From positions 1 through 26,858 of the forward strand of contig CAYRUZ010000018.1 in the NCBI GenBank assembly GCA_964427895.1: a stretch of DNA of 26,858 nt, in the 5' to 3' direction. Origin of the DNA: CAYRUZ01 sp964427895 (GTDB lineage Bacteria; Patescibacteriota; Gracilibacteria; Peribacterales; Peribacteraceae). Shown piece by piece: positions 14,205-21,106 of this stretch. The stretch's first letter is position 1; each line of letters opens with the position of its first letter. The translations under genes and the position numbers were made by a program. The notes below the pieces were generated by a model that searched no databases, was not told the origin of the DNA, and saw only the letters and a program-made list of their open reading frames with translations.

Positions 14205-15082
14205 ATGTCGCGGGAAGCGGAAAGCGCGGACAGAACCGCGCGCATGTCAGCGTAGCGATCGGCGGAATTGAGCAACACCGTGACGTAGGTCCGCTTATTC
14301 AGGCGAACGATGGACAGCAGGCACTGGCCGGCTTCGTCCGTCGTCCCGGTTTTTCCCGCAATCACCGAACTTCCGTCATGGAGCATCTGATGTGTGTGCG
14401 TGAGATCCACCACTACGCCGGACTGGCTGGTGATGGACGCCTTATTGGTCGACATGCGCGATTTGATTTCGGGCTTGCGCAAGACGTACATCGCGAGCCA
14501 AGCGAGATCCCGCGCGGACGATTTTTGATCCGGGTCGTCGAAGCCCGTGGGATTGGCGTAGGTCGTATGCGTCAGGCCCAACTCCTGTGCGCGCTCGTTC
14601 ATCTCCTCGACGAATGCGTCCACCGAACCGCTGTGGAAAATGGCGAGTGAATTGGCGGCCTCGTTGGATGAACCGATCAGCAACGCCTTGAGCAAATCCC
14701 CGACACGGAACTCGTTGCCGGGCGGCAAGTGCAGCATCGTCACTTCGGGGTCATACACGTCCTCGGGAACATGCACCCACTCGTTCATGTCATGCCCCTC
14801 GACAATCAGGAGCGCGGTCATCAATTTCGTGAGGCTCGCCATCGCGCGCTTCTCGTCGGGTTGCTTGGAATACAACGTCTGTCCGCTGTCCAAATCCATG
14901 ACGACCAATCCCGACGCGGAGAGCGGGGACTGAATATCGAGCACCGGCGAACGCGCGACGTCCGCGCCGATCTGGAGCGGAGCAGCGACCGGGATTTGTG
15001 CGGGCAGAATACTCTGCGAACGCCCGAACCCCGACACCGGAAGCATCCCCATCAGGAGGACGGAGAGGAGTGACCCAACCAT
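14201..15082 (-). CDS. D-alanyl-D-alanine carboxypeptidase (S11, DacA/PBP5-like)
   Basis: This enzyme removes the terminal D-Ala from peptidoglycan stem peptides outside the membrane. Using the ATG at 15080-15082 the protein has 293 residues with an N-terminal signal/anchor helix (MVGSLLSVLLMGMLPVSG). The three serine-transferase motifs are present: Ser83-L-T-Lys86, Ser138-S-Asn140 and Lys244-Thr-Gly246 (AGKTGTTDEAG). The PBP5 C-terminal beta domain and amphipathic anchor are missing; the protein ends shortly after the catalytic domain. The open frame continues to a TTG at 15187, which would add 35 mostly basic residues. The inner ATG is preferred because a TTGGTC/TACACT promoter ends seven bases before it. 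The outer start also has promoter-like sequence (15198-15225), so the choice is uncertain. Confidence 0.85.
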   Translation of the reverse strand: MVGSLLSVLLMGMLPVSGFGRSQSILPAQIPVAAPLQIGADVARSPVLDIQSPLSASGLVVMDLDSGQTLYSKQPDEKRAMASLTKLMTALLIVEGHDMNEWVHVPEDVYDPEVTMLHLPPGNEFRVGDLLKALLIGSSNEAANSLAIFHSGSVDAFVEEMNERAQELGLTHTTYANPTGFDDPDQKSSARDLAWLAMYVLRKPEIKSRMSTNKASITSQSGVVVDLTHTHQMLHDGSSVIAGKTGTTDEAGQCLLSIVRLNKRTYVTVLLNSADRYADMRAVLSALSASRDI

Positions 15083-15089
15083 TACGGAG

Positions 15090-15118
15090 AGTGTAGTGAA
15101 AGCCCCTTGAGCGACCAA
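15090..15118 (-). promoter_or_regulatory. Promoter: -35 TTGGTC, 17 bp, -10 TACACT
   Basis: On the minus strand TTGGTC (15113-15118) and TACACT (15090-15095) are 17 bases apart, and the -10 box ends seven bases before the ATG at 15082. It would give a near-leaderless message for the carboxypeptidase and the coupled LysM/M23 gene. Confidence 0.5.
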
Positions 15119-15197
15119 GACTTTTCGCCCGAAAATCCCTCGGAAGTCACGCGAAATTTCGCTCTGTTTTGCTCTTGCTGATGGCAAGATCGTTCTC

Positions 15198-15225
15198 AGT
15201 GTACTTTTTAAAAAAGTATTGTCTG
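15198..15225 (-). promoter_or_regulatory. Second promoter-like element with a palindrome in its spacer
   Basis: On the minus strand CAGACA (15220-15225), 16 bases and TACACT (15198-15203) form a promoter 10 bases before the alternative TTG start at 15187. The spacer contains a perfect 8+1+8 AT palindrome (15202-15218, TACTTTTT and its complement), placed as an operator would be. Because the palindrome also follows the ftsQ stop by about 12 bases, a terminator role is an alternative, though there is no GC stem. Confidence 0.35.
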
Positions 15226-15229
15226 ATAT

Positions 15230-16153
15230 TTAGCGATATACCACTCTGTCCGCGAGTCGCAGATCGACATAGCGCGCGGCGGCACCCTTGCCCATCGCCT
15301 GCAGGAACAGCCGGTACCGTTCGAGTTGCTGCTGAAGAGGGCTGCGCAAGTCGAACCACAGTTCGTATTCCTTTGTTTTCAGATGGAATTCGCGCGCCCG
15401 GACATAGACCGTGCGTTCCAACACCGGTTGACCGAACTGCTCGCTGATCGCTTTCGCGGCATCGGGCAGCACCGTCAGAATCTGCCGATCGAAGGGGAAC
15501 GTGCCGACGACCGGACGCACGCCCCAATCCACCAGGCGAATAAGGGGCAACGCGGTACCCGTGCCGACCTGCGCGGGAGCGTACGTGACGTATACGCCTT
15601 CGCTCGTGAGGTAATCGGCCAGCGTGGATCCCGTCGCTGCCGCGGCCCCTCCCGGCTCGACGATGTCCAAGCGCGCGACGAGGGGATCGAAGCCGATTTT
15701 CAGCTCGAGGGAATCGGGATACGTCTTGCTCACATCGACGGATGCGAGGTCGGGAATCTGCTCCTGGAGGAGCGGAATCACTTCTTTCGCCGACAGGAAG
15801 AACAGCCGTTTGCCGAAGAGCGGCGAGAGCGTGCGTACGACCTGTTCGACATTCACGCGCGGATTGCCGCGATCGACGCTGATCTTTTGCAGGCGCAGTA
15901 CCGGTGAGAAAATGATGACGATAATCAGAATGGGGATGCAGCCGAGCAAGCCGAAGAGGAAGGCCCGTCCCAGCTGACGGCGCATGCCCGAAAATTTCCG
16001 CTGCAGGCGGAGCAGCGAACGTTTCCACCGCTCGAAGGTGTAGCGGCGTTGGTTCTCGCGTCGGCCGCGCAGGATCGCGCGCGTCTGCGAGGAGATGGGC
16101 CGGTTGTACCGTCTGGGAAGACGCCGCGGGCGCAGCAGCACGGCGATCATCAT
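15230..16153 (-). CDS. ftsQ: Cell division protein FtsQ/DivIB
   Basis: FtsQ links FtsB/FtsL and the septal peptidoglycan synthase complex. The 307-residue bitopic protein has a long basic cytoplasmic tail (1-62), one membrane helix at about 63-84 (AFLFGLLGCIPILIIVIIF) and a POTRA domain (about 87-157, with LQKISVDRGNPRVNVEQVV and LFFLSAKEVIPLLQEQIPDLASVDVSKTYPDSLELKI). The beta domain ends with ARYVDLRLADRVVYR, the conserved FtsQ ending (Y-x-D-L-R). The frame starts ATG ATG at 16153/16150. A TATGAT box overlaps these codons and lies seven bases before an in-frame GTG (16139-16141), so the true start could be four codons later. Dac-type and M23 genes downstream make this a cell-wall cluster; ftsA, ftsZ and the mur genes are not present. 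Confidence 0.9.
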   Translation of the reverse strand: MMIAVLLRPRRLPRRYNRPISSQTRAILRGRRENQRRYTFERWKRSLLRLQRKFSGMRRQLGRAFLFGLLGCIPILIIVIIFSPVLRLQKISVDRGNPRVNVEQVVRTLSPLFGKRLFFLSAKEVIPLLQEQIPDLASVDVSKTYPDSLELKIGFDPLVARLDIVEPGGAAAATGSTLADYLTSEGVYVTYAPAQVGTGTALPLIRLVDWGVRPVVGTFPFDRQILTVLPDAAKAISEQFGQPVLERTVYVRAREFHLKTKEYELWFDLRSPLQQQLERYRLFLQAMGKGAAARYVDLRLADRVVYR

Positions 16154-16206
16154 ACGAGATTTTCGGCGGTTTCCCTACTGGCATCGCCGGAAAACGGCGG
16201 ACGGAC

Positions 16207-16212
16207 TATGAT
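16207..16212 (+). promoter_or_regulatory. -10-like box TATGAT before the glycosyltransferase
   Basis: TATGAT ends 12 bases before the ATG at 16225 (9 before an in-frame TTG at 16222), predicting a leader of a few bases. The region is divergent from ftsQ. Confidence 0.4.
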
Positions 16213-16224
16213 GCCCCTCACTTG

Positions 16225-17343
16225 ATGAAGATCGCCCTTGTCGCCGATTGGTTGACCACGTTCGGAGGCGCGGAACACGTGCTGGCCGAACTCGTCGACC
16301 TCTGGCCCGATGCACCGCTCTACACGACGGTGGCGCGCCACGGGAAGCTCGGACCGCTCGATGCGCACGACATCCGTCCGTCACGCGGGCTGCAGAGAAT
16401 CTACGACGTGATCCATGTGCACCAGATCCTGTTGCCGTGGATGCCCAACGCCATCGAAGCCATCGACTTGAGCGGCTACGACGTCGTGCTTTCCTCTTCT
16501 CACGCGGTCGCGAAGGCGGTCGTGGTTCCGCCGTCCTGTGTGCACGTTTGCTATTGCCACACGCCCATGCGCTACGCATGGGAGATGGAAGAGCAGTATC
16601 TCAACGATTTCCGCGTCCCGCAGTGGATGCGCCCGCGCATCCGCAAAATCCTCAAGCACCTGCGGCGTTGGGACAATTCGACGGCAAAGCGGGTGGATGC
16701 CTTCATCGCCAATTCCACGACGATCGCCGAACGCATACAGCGGATCTACGGACGGGCGAGCGTCGTGATTCCGCCCCCGGTCGCAGATCACTTTTTCGCC
16801 ACGCCGCTCATCCCCGCCGCACAACGGGGAGAACCGTACTATCTCGCGGTCGGCCGGCTGGTGCCGTACAAGCGGTTCGATCTTCTCATCGAGAGCGCCA
16901 ACGCCCTCAAATTCCCGCTGTGGATCGCCGGAAAAGGACAGGAGGAAGAACGACTGCGCGCCATGGCCGGACCCACGGTGCGGTTTTTGGGCTTCGTACC
17001 CGACGCGGATTTGCCTGGGCTGTACGCGCATGCGAAGGCCCTGCTCTTCCCGCAGTTCGAAGACGCGGGACTCGTGCTGCTAGAAGGCATCGCCTCGGGC
17101 ACCCCGGTCATCGCGTACCGCGAAGGCGGGGCACGCGACGCGGTGGAGGAGGGTGTGACGGGCGTGTTCCTCGACGAGCAGACGAGCGCAAGCATGGAAC
17201 AGGCGATGCGACGCTTCAACGAGGTGCAGTGGGACGCGTCCCGCATCCGTGAAAGAGCCCAGCGTTTTACGCGCGAGCGGTTCCGCACGCATGTGCAAGC
17301 GTCCGTGACGGAGGCCGTCGCGCAGTTCGGGCGAAACGCATGA
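16225..17343 (+). CDS. Glycosyltransferase family 4 (GT-B fold)
   Basis: This 372-residue retaining glycosyltransferase transfers an activated sugar, probably in envelope polysaccharide or glycolipid synthesis. The N-terminal domain begins MKIALVADWLTTFGGAEHVL, the acceptor-side GGAE loop of GT4 enzymes. The C-terminal nucleotide-sugar domain has YYLAVGRLVPYKRFDLLIES, then FLGFVPDADLPGLYAHAKALLFPQFEDAGLVLLEGIASGTPVIAYREGG, the GT4 signature with the E-x7-E pair (Glu in FEDAG and in LLEG). CYCHTPMRYAWEMEEQY in the first half is typical of WbaZ/mannosyltransferase-like members. The sugar is unknown. The start is ATG 16225; a TTG one codon before is possible. The stop overlaps the pgeF start (ATGA). 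Confidence 0.92.
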   Translation: MKIALVADWLTTFGGAEHVLAELVDLWPDAPLYTTVARHGKLGPLDAHDIRPSRGLQRIYDVIHVHQILLPWMPNAIEAIDLSGYDVVLSSSHAVAKAVVVPPSCVHVCYCHTPMRYAWEMEEQYLNDFRVPQWMRPRIRKILKHLRRWDNSTAKRVDAFIANSTTIAERIQRIYGRASVVIPPPVADHFFATPLIPAAQRGEPYYLAVGRLVPYKRFDLLIESANALKFPLWIAGKGQEEERLRAMAGPTVRFLGFVPDADLPGLYAHAKALLFPQFEDAGLVLLEGIASGTPVIAYREGGARDAVEEGVTGVFLDEQTSASMEQAMRRFNEVQWDASRIRERAQRFTRERFRTHVQASVTEAVAQFGRNA

Positions 17344-18011
17344 TGCGCCATCCATTTCTCCTTCTGGCGACGCATGCGGACCGCATATCGGTGATGTTCC
17401 TCGAGAAAGCCGACGACGTGCACGACGACGAACGGACAGCCGCGCTCTGCGGCGGCGAACCGCATGCAACAGCGAAGCAAGTGCACGGCGGGCTCACGGT
17501 CACCGTCACTGGACCCGGCCGTGACGGGCGTGATGCCGATGGTCTCGTCACGCGTACGCCGGGGCTGCTGCTTTCCAGCCGCAGCGCGGATTGCCAGACA
17601 TTCGTCGCCTATGACCCCGCAACGCACACCGCGGGCGTACTGCACGCGGGATGGCGGGGACTGCTGGCCCATGCCATCGCGCATTTCGTCGCAACGCTGC
17701 ATGACGAACACGGCGTTGCGCCCGAGAATCTGCTCGTGGGTGCCGCCCCATCGCTCTGCCAGGCCTGCAGTGAATTCACCGACCCGCAGGGAGAGCTGCC
17801 GGGCATCGATCCGCATTTCTTCCGGCAACGCCTGGTCGATCTTCGCGGCATCGCCGACGCACAGTTCGCGGATGCGGGCGTGACAAAGGTGGAGCGAGAC
17901 GCGCGGTGCACGCGCTGCATGAGCGACGTGTTGTGGTCCTACCGCGGCCCCGACCGCGATGCTGTGGCTAAGGGAAGCGCCCGCAACGTCCTCGCGTGCC
18001 GTCTTCTCTGA
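17340..18011 (+). CDS. PgeF/YfiH-type purine nucleoside phosphorylase (former 'laccase')
   Basis: The family (DUF152/Cu-oxidase_4, polyphenol oxidase in old annotations) has zinc-dependent adenosine deaminase/purine nucleoside phosphorylase activity and, in E. coli, edits peptidoglycan precursors with misplaced amino acids. The 223-residue protein has the three metal ligands in their usual motifs: His49 in KQVHG, Cys85 in SADC and His102 in HAGWRG, with ADGLVT at 66-71. GAAPSLCQACSEF replaces the usual G-P-x-I-x-x-C-C/Y-E-V, and CTRCMSDVLWSYR matches the C-terminal C-T-x-C-x2-D/E-x2-F-S-Y-R. It overlaps the glycosyltransferase gene by four bases. The specific physiological role here is not known. 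Confidence 0.88.
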   Translation: MMRHPFLLLATHADRISVMFLEKADDVHDDERTAALCGGEPHATAKQVHGGLTVTVTGPGRDGRDADGLVTRTPGLLLSSRSADCQTFVAYDPATHTAGVLHAGWRGLLAHAIAHFVATLHDEHGVAPENLLVGAAPSLCQACSEFTDPQGELPGIDPHFFRQRLVDLRGIADAQFADAGVTKVERDARCTRCMSDVLWSYRGPDRDAVAKGSARNVLACRLL

Positions 18012-18056
18012 GGCGACGCGATTCGACCACAGCGGACAATCCCCCGCAATGGCGAA

Positions 18057-18077
18057 TTGACAAATCCACTCTACACT
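18057..18077 (+). promoter_or_regulatory. TTGACA and TACACT elements, spacing unusual
   Basis: A consensus -35 TTGACA (18057-18062) and a TACACT (18072-18077) lie just after pgeF, but only nine bases apart, too close to work together as a normal sigma-70 promoter. TACACT alone is the kind of -10 box used elsewhere in the window and would give a leader of some 30 bases to a TTG at 18116. Confidence 0.3.
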
Positions 18078-18115
18078 GTGAAGTCATAGCTCGCCGCTCG
18101 CGCTCCACGCCGTCG

Positions 18116-18775
18116 TTGATTCCACACGCCTTCGTCGCGGGGGGTGTGTGCGGATTGTTCGTCGGAGCGATGGTGTTGCATCAATCGGGCAAAGCCTTGC
18201 CGCCGAATCCGATCCCGGTGGCGGCAGTCAGCGCACAAACGCCGATATTCACGGAACAGGAAGATCCCGTCATTCGCTGCGCCAACGAAGTGGAGACGGA
18301 AGGATGGGTGCGCTATCGCAATACGAAGCTCTCCATCGAATTCCTGCATCCCGATACCTACTCGGTCGTCGACTCCGGCCGCACGCTGACGCTCGTCCCG
18401 AACGACACGGACGCTGAACTGCAGCCGATCACGTTCACCTACCTTCGCGACACGCTCCCGCACCAGTGGACGGAGGGAATGGAGTACGCGTCGTGGAAGG
18501 TATCCGATCGCGCGACGTTCGCTTTCACGACGCCCGCCATGAAAGGGGACGACGATCTGTTCCACTGGGATTACCTCTTCGTTCGCAACTTCCCGATGCG
18601 CGGCGAGGGCAGCTACTACTCGATGATCCGCGCGGCGGTGACCGAGTCGAAGAGTGCCTTTAAGGCAGCGCAGAAGGCCGGCCTCGCCGACCTGCACAGC
18701 GCCCTGACGCCATCCGAGAAAATCCTCTCAACTTTCCGCTTTTTGACCATCGAGGAGGTCATGGATCACGAGTGA
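18116..18775 (+). CDS. Membrane-anchored hypothetical protein, PsbP-like fold possible
   Basis: From the TTG at 18116 the protein has 219 residues: a membrane anchor (about 5-21), a short linker (ALPPNPIPVAAVSAQ), then an extracytoplasmic domain. The stretch WVRYRNTKLSIEFLHPDTYSVVDSGRTLTLVP resembles the first strands of PsbP-like lipoprotein domains common in candidate-phyla genomes; this is a pattern impression, not a confirmed match. The frame is open back to a GTG at 17996 inside pgeF, but those 40 residues are Arg/Ser-rich and not protein-like, and they span promoter-like elements. A GTG at 18146 and an ATG at 18170 are other options. The true start is uncertain. The function is unknown. 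Confidence 0.6.
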   Translation: MIPHAFVAGGVCGLFVGAMVLHQSGKALPPNPIPVAAVSAQTPIFTEQEDPVIRCANEVETEGWVRYRNTKLSIEFLHPDTYSVVDSGRTLTLVPNDTDAELQPITFTYLRDTLPHQWTEGMEYASWKVSDRATFAFTTPAMKGDDDLFHWDYLFVRNFPMRGEGSYYSMIRAAVTESKSAFKAAQKAGLADLHSALTPSEKILSTFRFLTIEEVMDHE

Positions 18776-19013
18776 AAACTCGCCAACCTACTCGACGATG
18801 AAACGTGCGTGTTTTAGGATGCAGCCAGTCTCGACGACAAGTTAGTGCGGTCTACGTTTCTTCTCTAATCGCTTACTCGGGAGGCTTACATCGCTCCTCA
18901 CCGTGGTGACGGGCTGCGGCCACCCACCTGGTTATCCAGGGATTAAGCGTTTATCCGCACGACGGTCGTTGGGCATGTCCGCGATACGCGGGACAGATAT
19001 GGCCATCTTGCGC
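18776..19013. other. Intergenic region with pairing potential, no gene seen
   Basis: About 250 bases between two plus-strand genes contain no convincing reading frame. Visible inverted repeats include CCTGG-TTAT-CCAGG (around 18927-18940) and long-range complementarity between GAAACGT (around 18799) and ACGTTTC (around 18854). CTCGACGA occurs twice. These could belong to a structured RNA, but no SRP, tmRNA, 6S or RNase P signature was found. Confidence 0.3.
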
Positions 19014-19019
19014 TATACT
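18990..19019 (+). promoter_or_regulatory. Promoter: -35 GGGACA, 18 bp, -10 TATACT
   Basis: TATACT (19014-19019) ends 10 bases before the ATG at 19030, and GGGACA (18990-18995) lies 18 bases upstream of it. The predicted leader is about four bases, so translation would be effectively leaderless. Confidence 0.55.
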
Positions 19020-19029
19020 GTGCCCTCTT

Positions 19030-20130
19030 ATGACGCCTCTCGCGGATCGCCTCGCGGCCCAACACAGCCTGCTTTCGCCCCTCGCGGTGCCCCTCATCGG
19101 GCGCCTGGGACGAGCGTATCCCGACGGAGAAGATGACACGCGCGGGCCATTCCAACGCGATCGGGACCGCATTTTCCACTCGCAGGCCTTCCGACGGCTC
19201 CTCGGCAAAACACAGCTCTTCGTGGCGGGGGAAGGCGACCACTACCGCACGCGCCTGACGCACACGCTGGAGGTGGCGCAAATCGCGCGCGACATCGCCC
19301 GCACGCTGCTGCTGAATGAAGATCTCGCCGAGTGCATCGCCCTGACGCACGACCTCGGACATCCGCCGTTCGGTCATTCGGGAGAAGAGGCGATCCACGC
19401 GTGGTTGCAGCAGCACGGCATGGAGTTCGAACACAATCAACAGAGCCATCGCATCGTCACCATCCTCGAGCAGCATTCGACGCATTACCCGGGGTTGAAT
19501 CTCAACCTGGAAGTGCTCACCGGCATCCTCAAGCACACGCGGCCGGCCGTGGACGGGCGCACCCTGAATCACACGCTGGAAGCGCAGGTGGTGAACATGG
19601 CCGACGAAATCGCTTACATGAGCGCCGACTGCGATGACGGACTGCGCGCCGGACTGTTTTCCCAGAAGGATTTGGCGACAACCGTCGTCGGCAAGCGCGC
19701 GGTGGACAAAGCCAAGCAGAAAGGCAGTCAGATCCGCGGGGCGATACTGGATCAGCTCGTCGACGATTTGTACGCGGCATCGACCGCGGCAATCGCCCAA
19801 TCCGGCGTCTCGACGCTCGAAGACGTCGAGAACTGCCCGGAGACGCTCATACGCCTCTCGTCCGCCATGCGAGGGGAGCTGGATGAATTGCGGCGATTCA
19901 CCTGGGAGAACGTCATCACGCATCCGCTGGTGCGCAGCAAAGTGCAACCGGGTCAGCGGTTGGTCGCTGCGCTCTGTGAAGCGCTCTACCGGCACCCGAC
20001 GGATAAAGTGCAATCCTTGATGGCACGCACCGGCAGCAGCCTGGAAGAAGCCGTGAAAGACTGGGTTGCGGGCATGACGGATGATTTCGCCCGCCTGCAG
20101 GCCGCGGAATTAGGCATCGACCTGGAGTGA
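19030..20130 (+). CDS. Deoxyguanosinetriphosphate triphosphohydrolase-like HD protein
   Basis: Members cleave dNTPs to deoxynucleosides and triphosphate, helping to control dNTP pools. The 366-residue length fits the shorter dGTPase-like type. The N-terminal motif FQRDRDRIFHSQAFRRLLGKTQ (41-62) and the HD metal site are visible: His78 (THTLEVAQIAR), His107-Asp108 (LTHDLGHPPFGHSGE), with a further Asp near 185-200 (MADEIAYMSADCDDGL). No membrane helix is seen. It starts at ATG 19030 behind a TATACT box and has no Shine-Dalgarno. The TGA abuts the stop of the convergent M23 gene with no intervening base (TGATCA at 20128-20133). Confidence 0.92.
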   Translation: MTPLADRLAAQHSLLSPLAVPLIGRLGRAYPDGEDDTRGPFQRDRDRIFHSQAFRRLLGKTQLFVAGEGDHYRTRLTHTLEVAQIARDIARTLLLNEDLAECIALTHDLGHPPFGHSGEEAIHAWLQQHGMEFEHNQQSHRIVTILEQHSTHYPGLNLNLEVLTGILKHTRPAVDGRTLNHTLEAQVVNMADEIAYMSADCDDGLRAGLFSQKDLATTVVGKRAVDKAKQKGSQIRGAILDQLVDDLYAASTAAIAQSGVSTLEDVENCPETLIRLSSAMRGELDELRRFTWENVITHPLVRSKVQPGQRLVAALCEALYRHPTDKVQSLMARTGSSLEEAVKDWVAGMTDDFARLQAAELGIDLE

Positions 20131-21054
20131 TCACGCTCCCAGGTTGCGGCGCGGGAGCAGGTCGATCGGATTGACGTGCTCGCCGTTCTCGAAGACCTCG
20201 AAGTGCACGTGCGGCCCCGTCGACAGCAATCCCGCCCCCGGCGTGTGCGGCGCGCCACCCGATTTGCCGATGGGATCACCCCGGCGGACGGTGTCGCCCG
20301 CTTTCACGAGGAATTCGCTCACGTGGCCGTAGAGCGTGGCGTAGCCGTCGTTATGTGAGATGGTGATGGAGTTGTATCCCATGCCGTGGTCCGTCGCTTT
20401 CTCGACCACGCCGTCGGCCGCTGCGTAAATCGTCGAGCCTTGATCGACGGGAATGTCGATGGCGTTGTGCGGCACCCCGAAGCGCGCAAGATAGTCGGCA
20501 TCGTGGTACCACGCGGAAATCCCGAGCATCGGTTCCACGGGCCAAGAGAATGCCACGGGGCCGCTGCCGCGCCGCGTACGGCTGACGGCGCGTGCATCGT
20601 CCTCGGCATCCTGCATTTCGAGCAACGCTTCGGTGAGCTCGTCTTCGGCGGCACGCTCGTCGCTGAGCAGCGACATCAGCGCTTCGCGCCGGTCTTCCCA
20701 TGCCTTCTGCGCGGCCTCGTCGCCGGGATGCGCTTCGCGTTCACGCTCAAGCAATTCGAGCTGGTACCGCAGGATATCGGCGCGGTGGGAGAGAAGATCC
20801 GCTTGCCCGCGCAGTGCCACGATACGGCCCGTCATGGCGCGTTTCTCGGCAGGCGTCGGCTCTTTGCGGCCTCCTACCGCCTCTTCGGACTTCTGTACGT
20901 CTTCCTGCTGGGCGGCAGGGGCAGTGCGCACCACGGCGGCATCGCTTTCTGCGGGGGCATTCAGCCACCGCACCCAGAACACGCCCGCGACAATGAGCGC
21001 GATCCAGAAGAGGAGCATCTTCGGCCGAGGGATGATGATCTCCACCTGCAGCAC
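20131..21054 (-). CDS. Membrane-anchored coiled-coil M23 peptidase
   Basis: The domain order (membrane helix, coiled coil, M23 zinc endopeptidase) resembles EnvC/NlpD-type or MepM-like proteins that act on peptidoglycan, often at division. From the GTG at 21052-21054 it has 307 residues: an anchor helix at 13-30 (MLLFWIALIVAGVFWVRW), a Glu/Arg-rich coiled coil at about 65-155, and M23 at about 185-300. The domain has His196-x3-Asp200 (HNAID) and His282-x-His284 (HVH), so the zinc ligands are intact. The longest frame starts at 21072, but a TATACT (21061-21066) overlaps that part and ends six bases before this GTG, so this start is preferred. Confidence 0.9.
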   Translation of the reverse strand: MLQVEIIIPRPKMLLFWIALIVAGVFWVRWLNAPAESDAAVVRTAPAAQQEDVQKSEEAVGGRKEPTPAEKRAMTGRIVALRGQADLLSHRADILRYQLELLEREREAHPGDEAAQKAWEDRREALMSLLSDERAAEDELTEALLEMQDAEDDARAVSRTRRGSGPVAFSWPVEPMLGISAWYHDADYLARFGVPHNAIDIPVDQGSTIYAAADGVVEKATDHGMGYNSITISHNDGYATLYGHVSEFLVKAGDTVRRGDPIGKSGGAPHTPGAGLLSTGPHVHFEVFENGEHVNPIDLLPRRNLGA

Positions 21055-21060
21055 CACAAC

Positions 21061-21066
21061 AGTATA
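21061..21066 (-). promoter_or_regulatory. -10 box TATACT six bases before the M23 gene
   Basis: On the minus strand TATACT is followed by six bases and GTG (21052-21054). It lies 40 bases after the stop of the M16 gene, so the M23 gene has its own promoter-like sequence and a leaderless start is likely. Confidence 0.6.
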
Positions 21067-21106
21067 GCGCAAAACGTGGTTTTACGGCCAGCAGACGACC
21101 TGGATC

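Noticed and set aside
18776..19013. SRP, tmRNA, 6S or RNase P RNA in the gap before dgt
   Set aside because: None of the diagnostic sequences (SRP GGAA/GNAR loop core, tmRNA tag and T arm, RNase P GAGGAAAGUC) was found on either strand.
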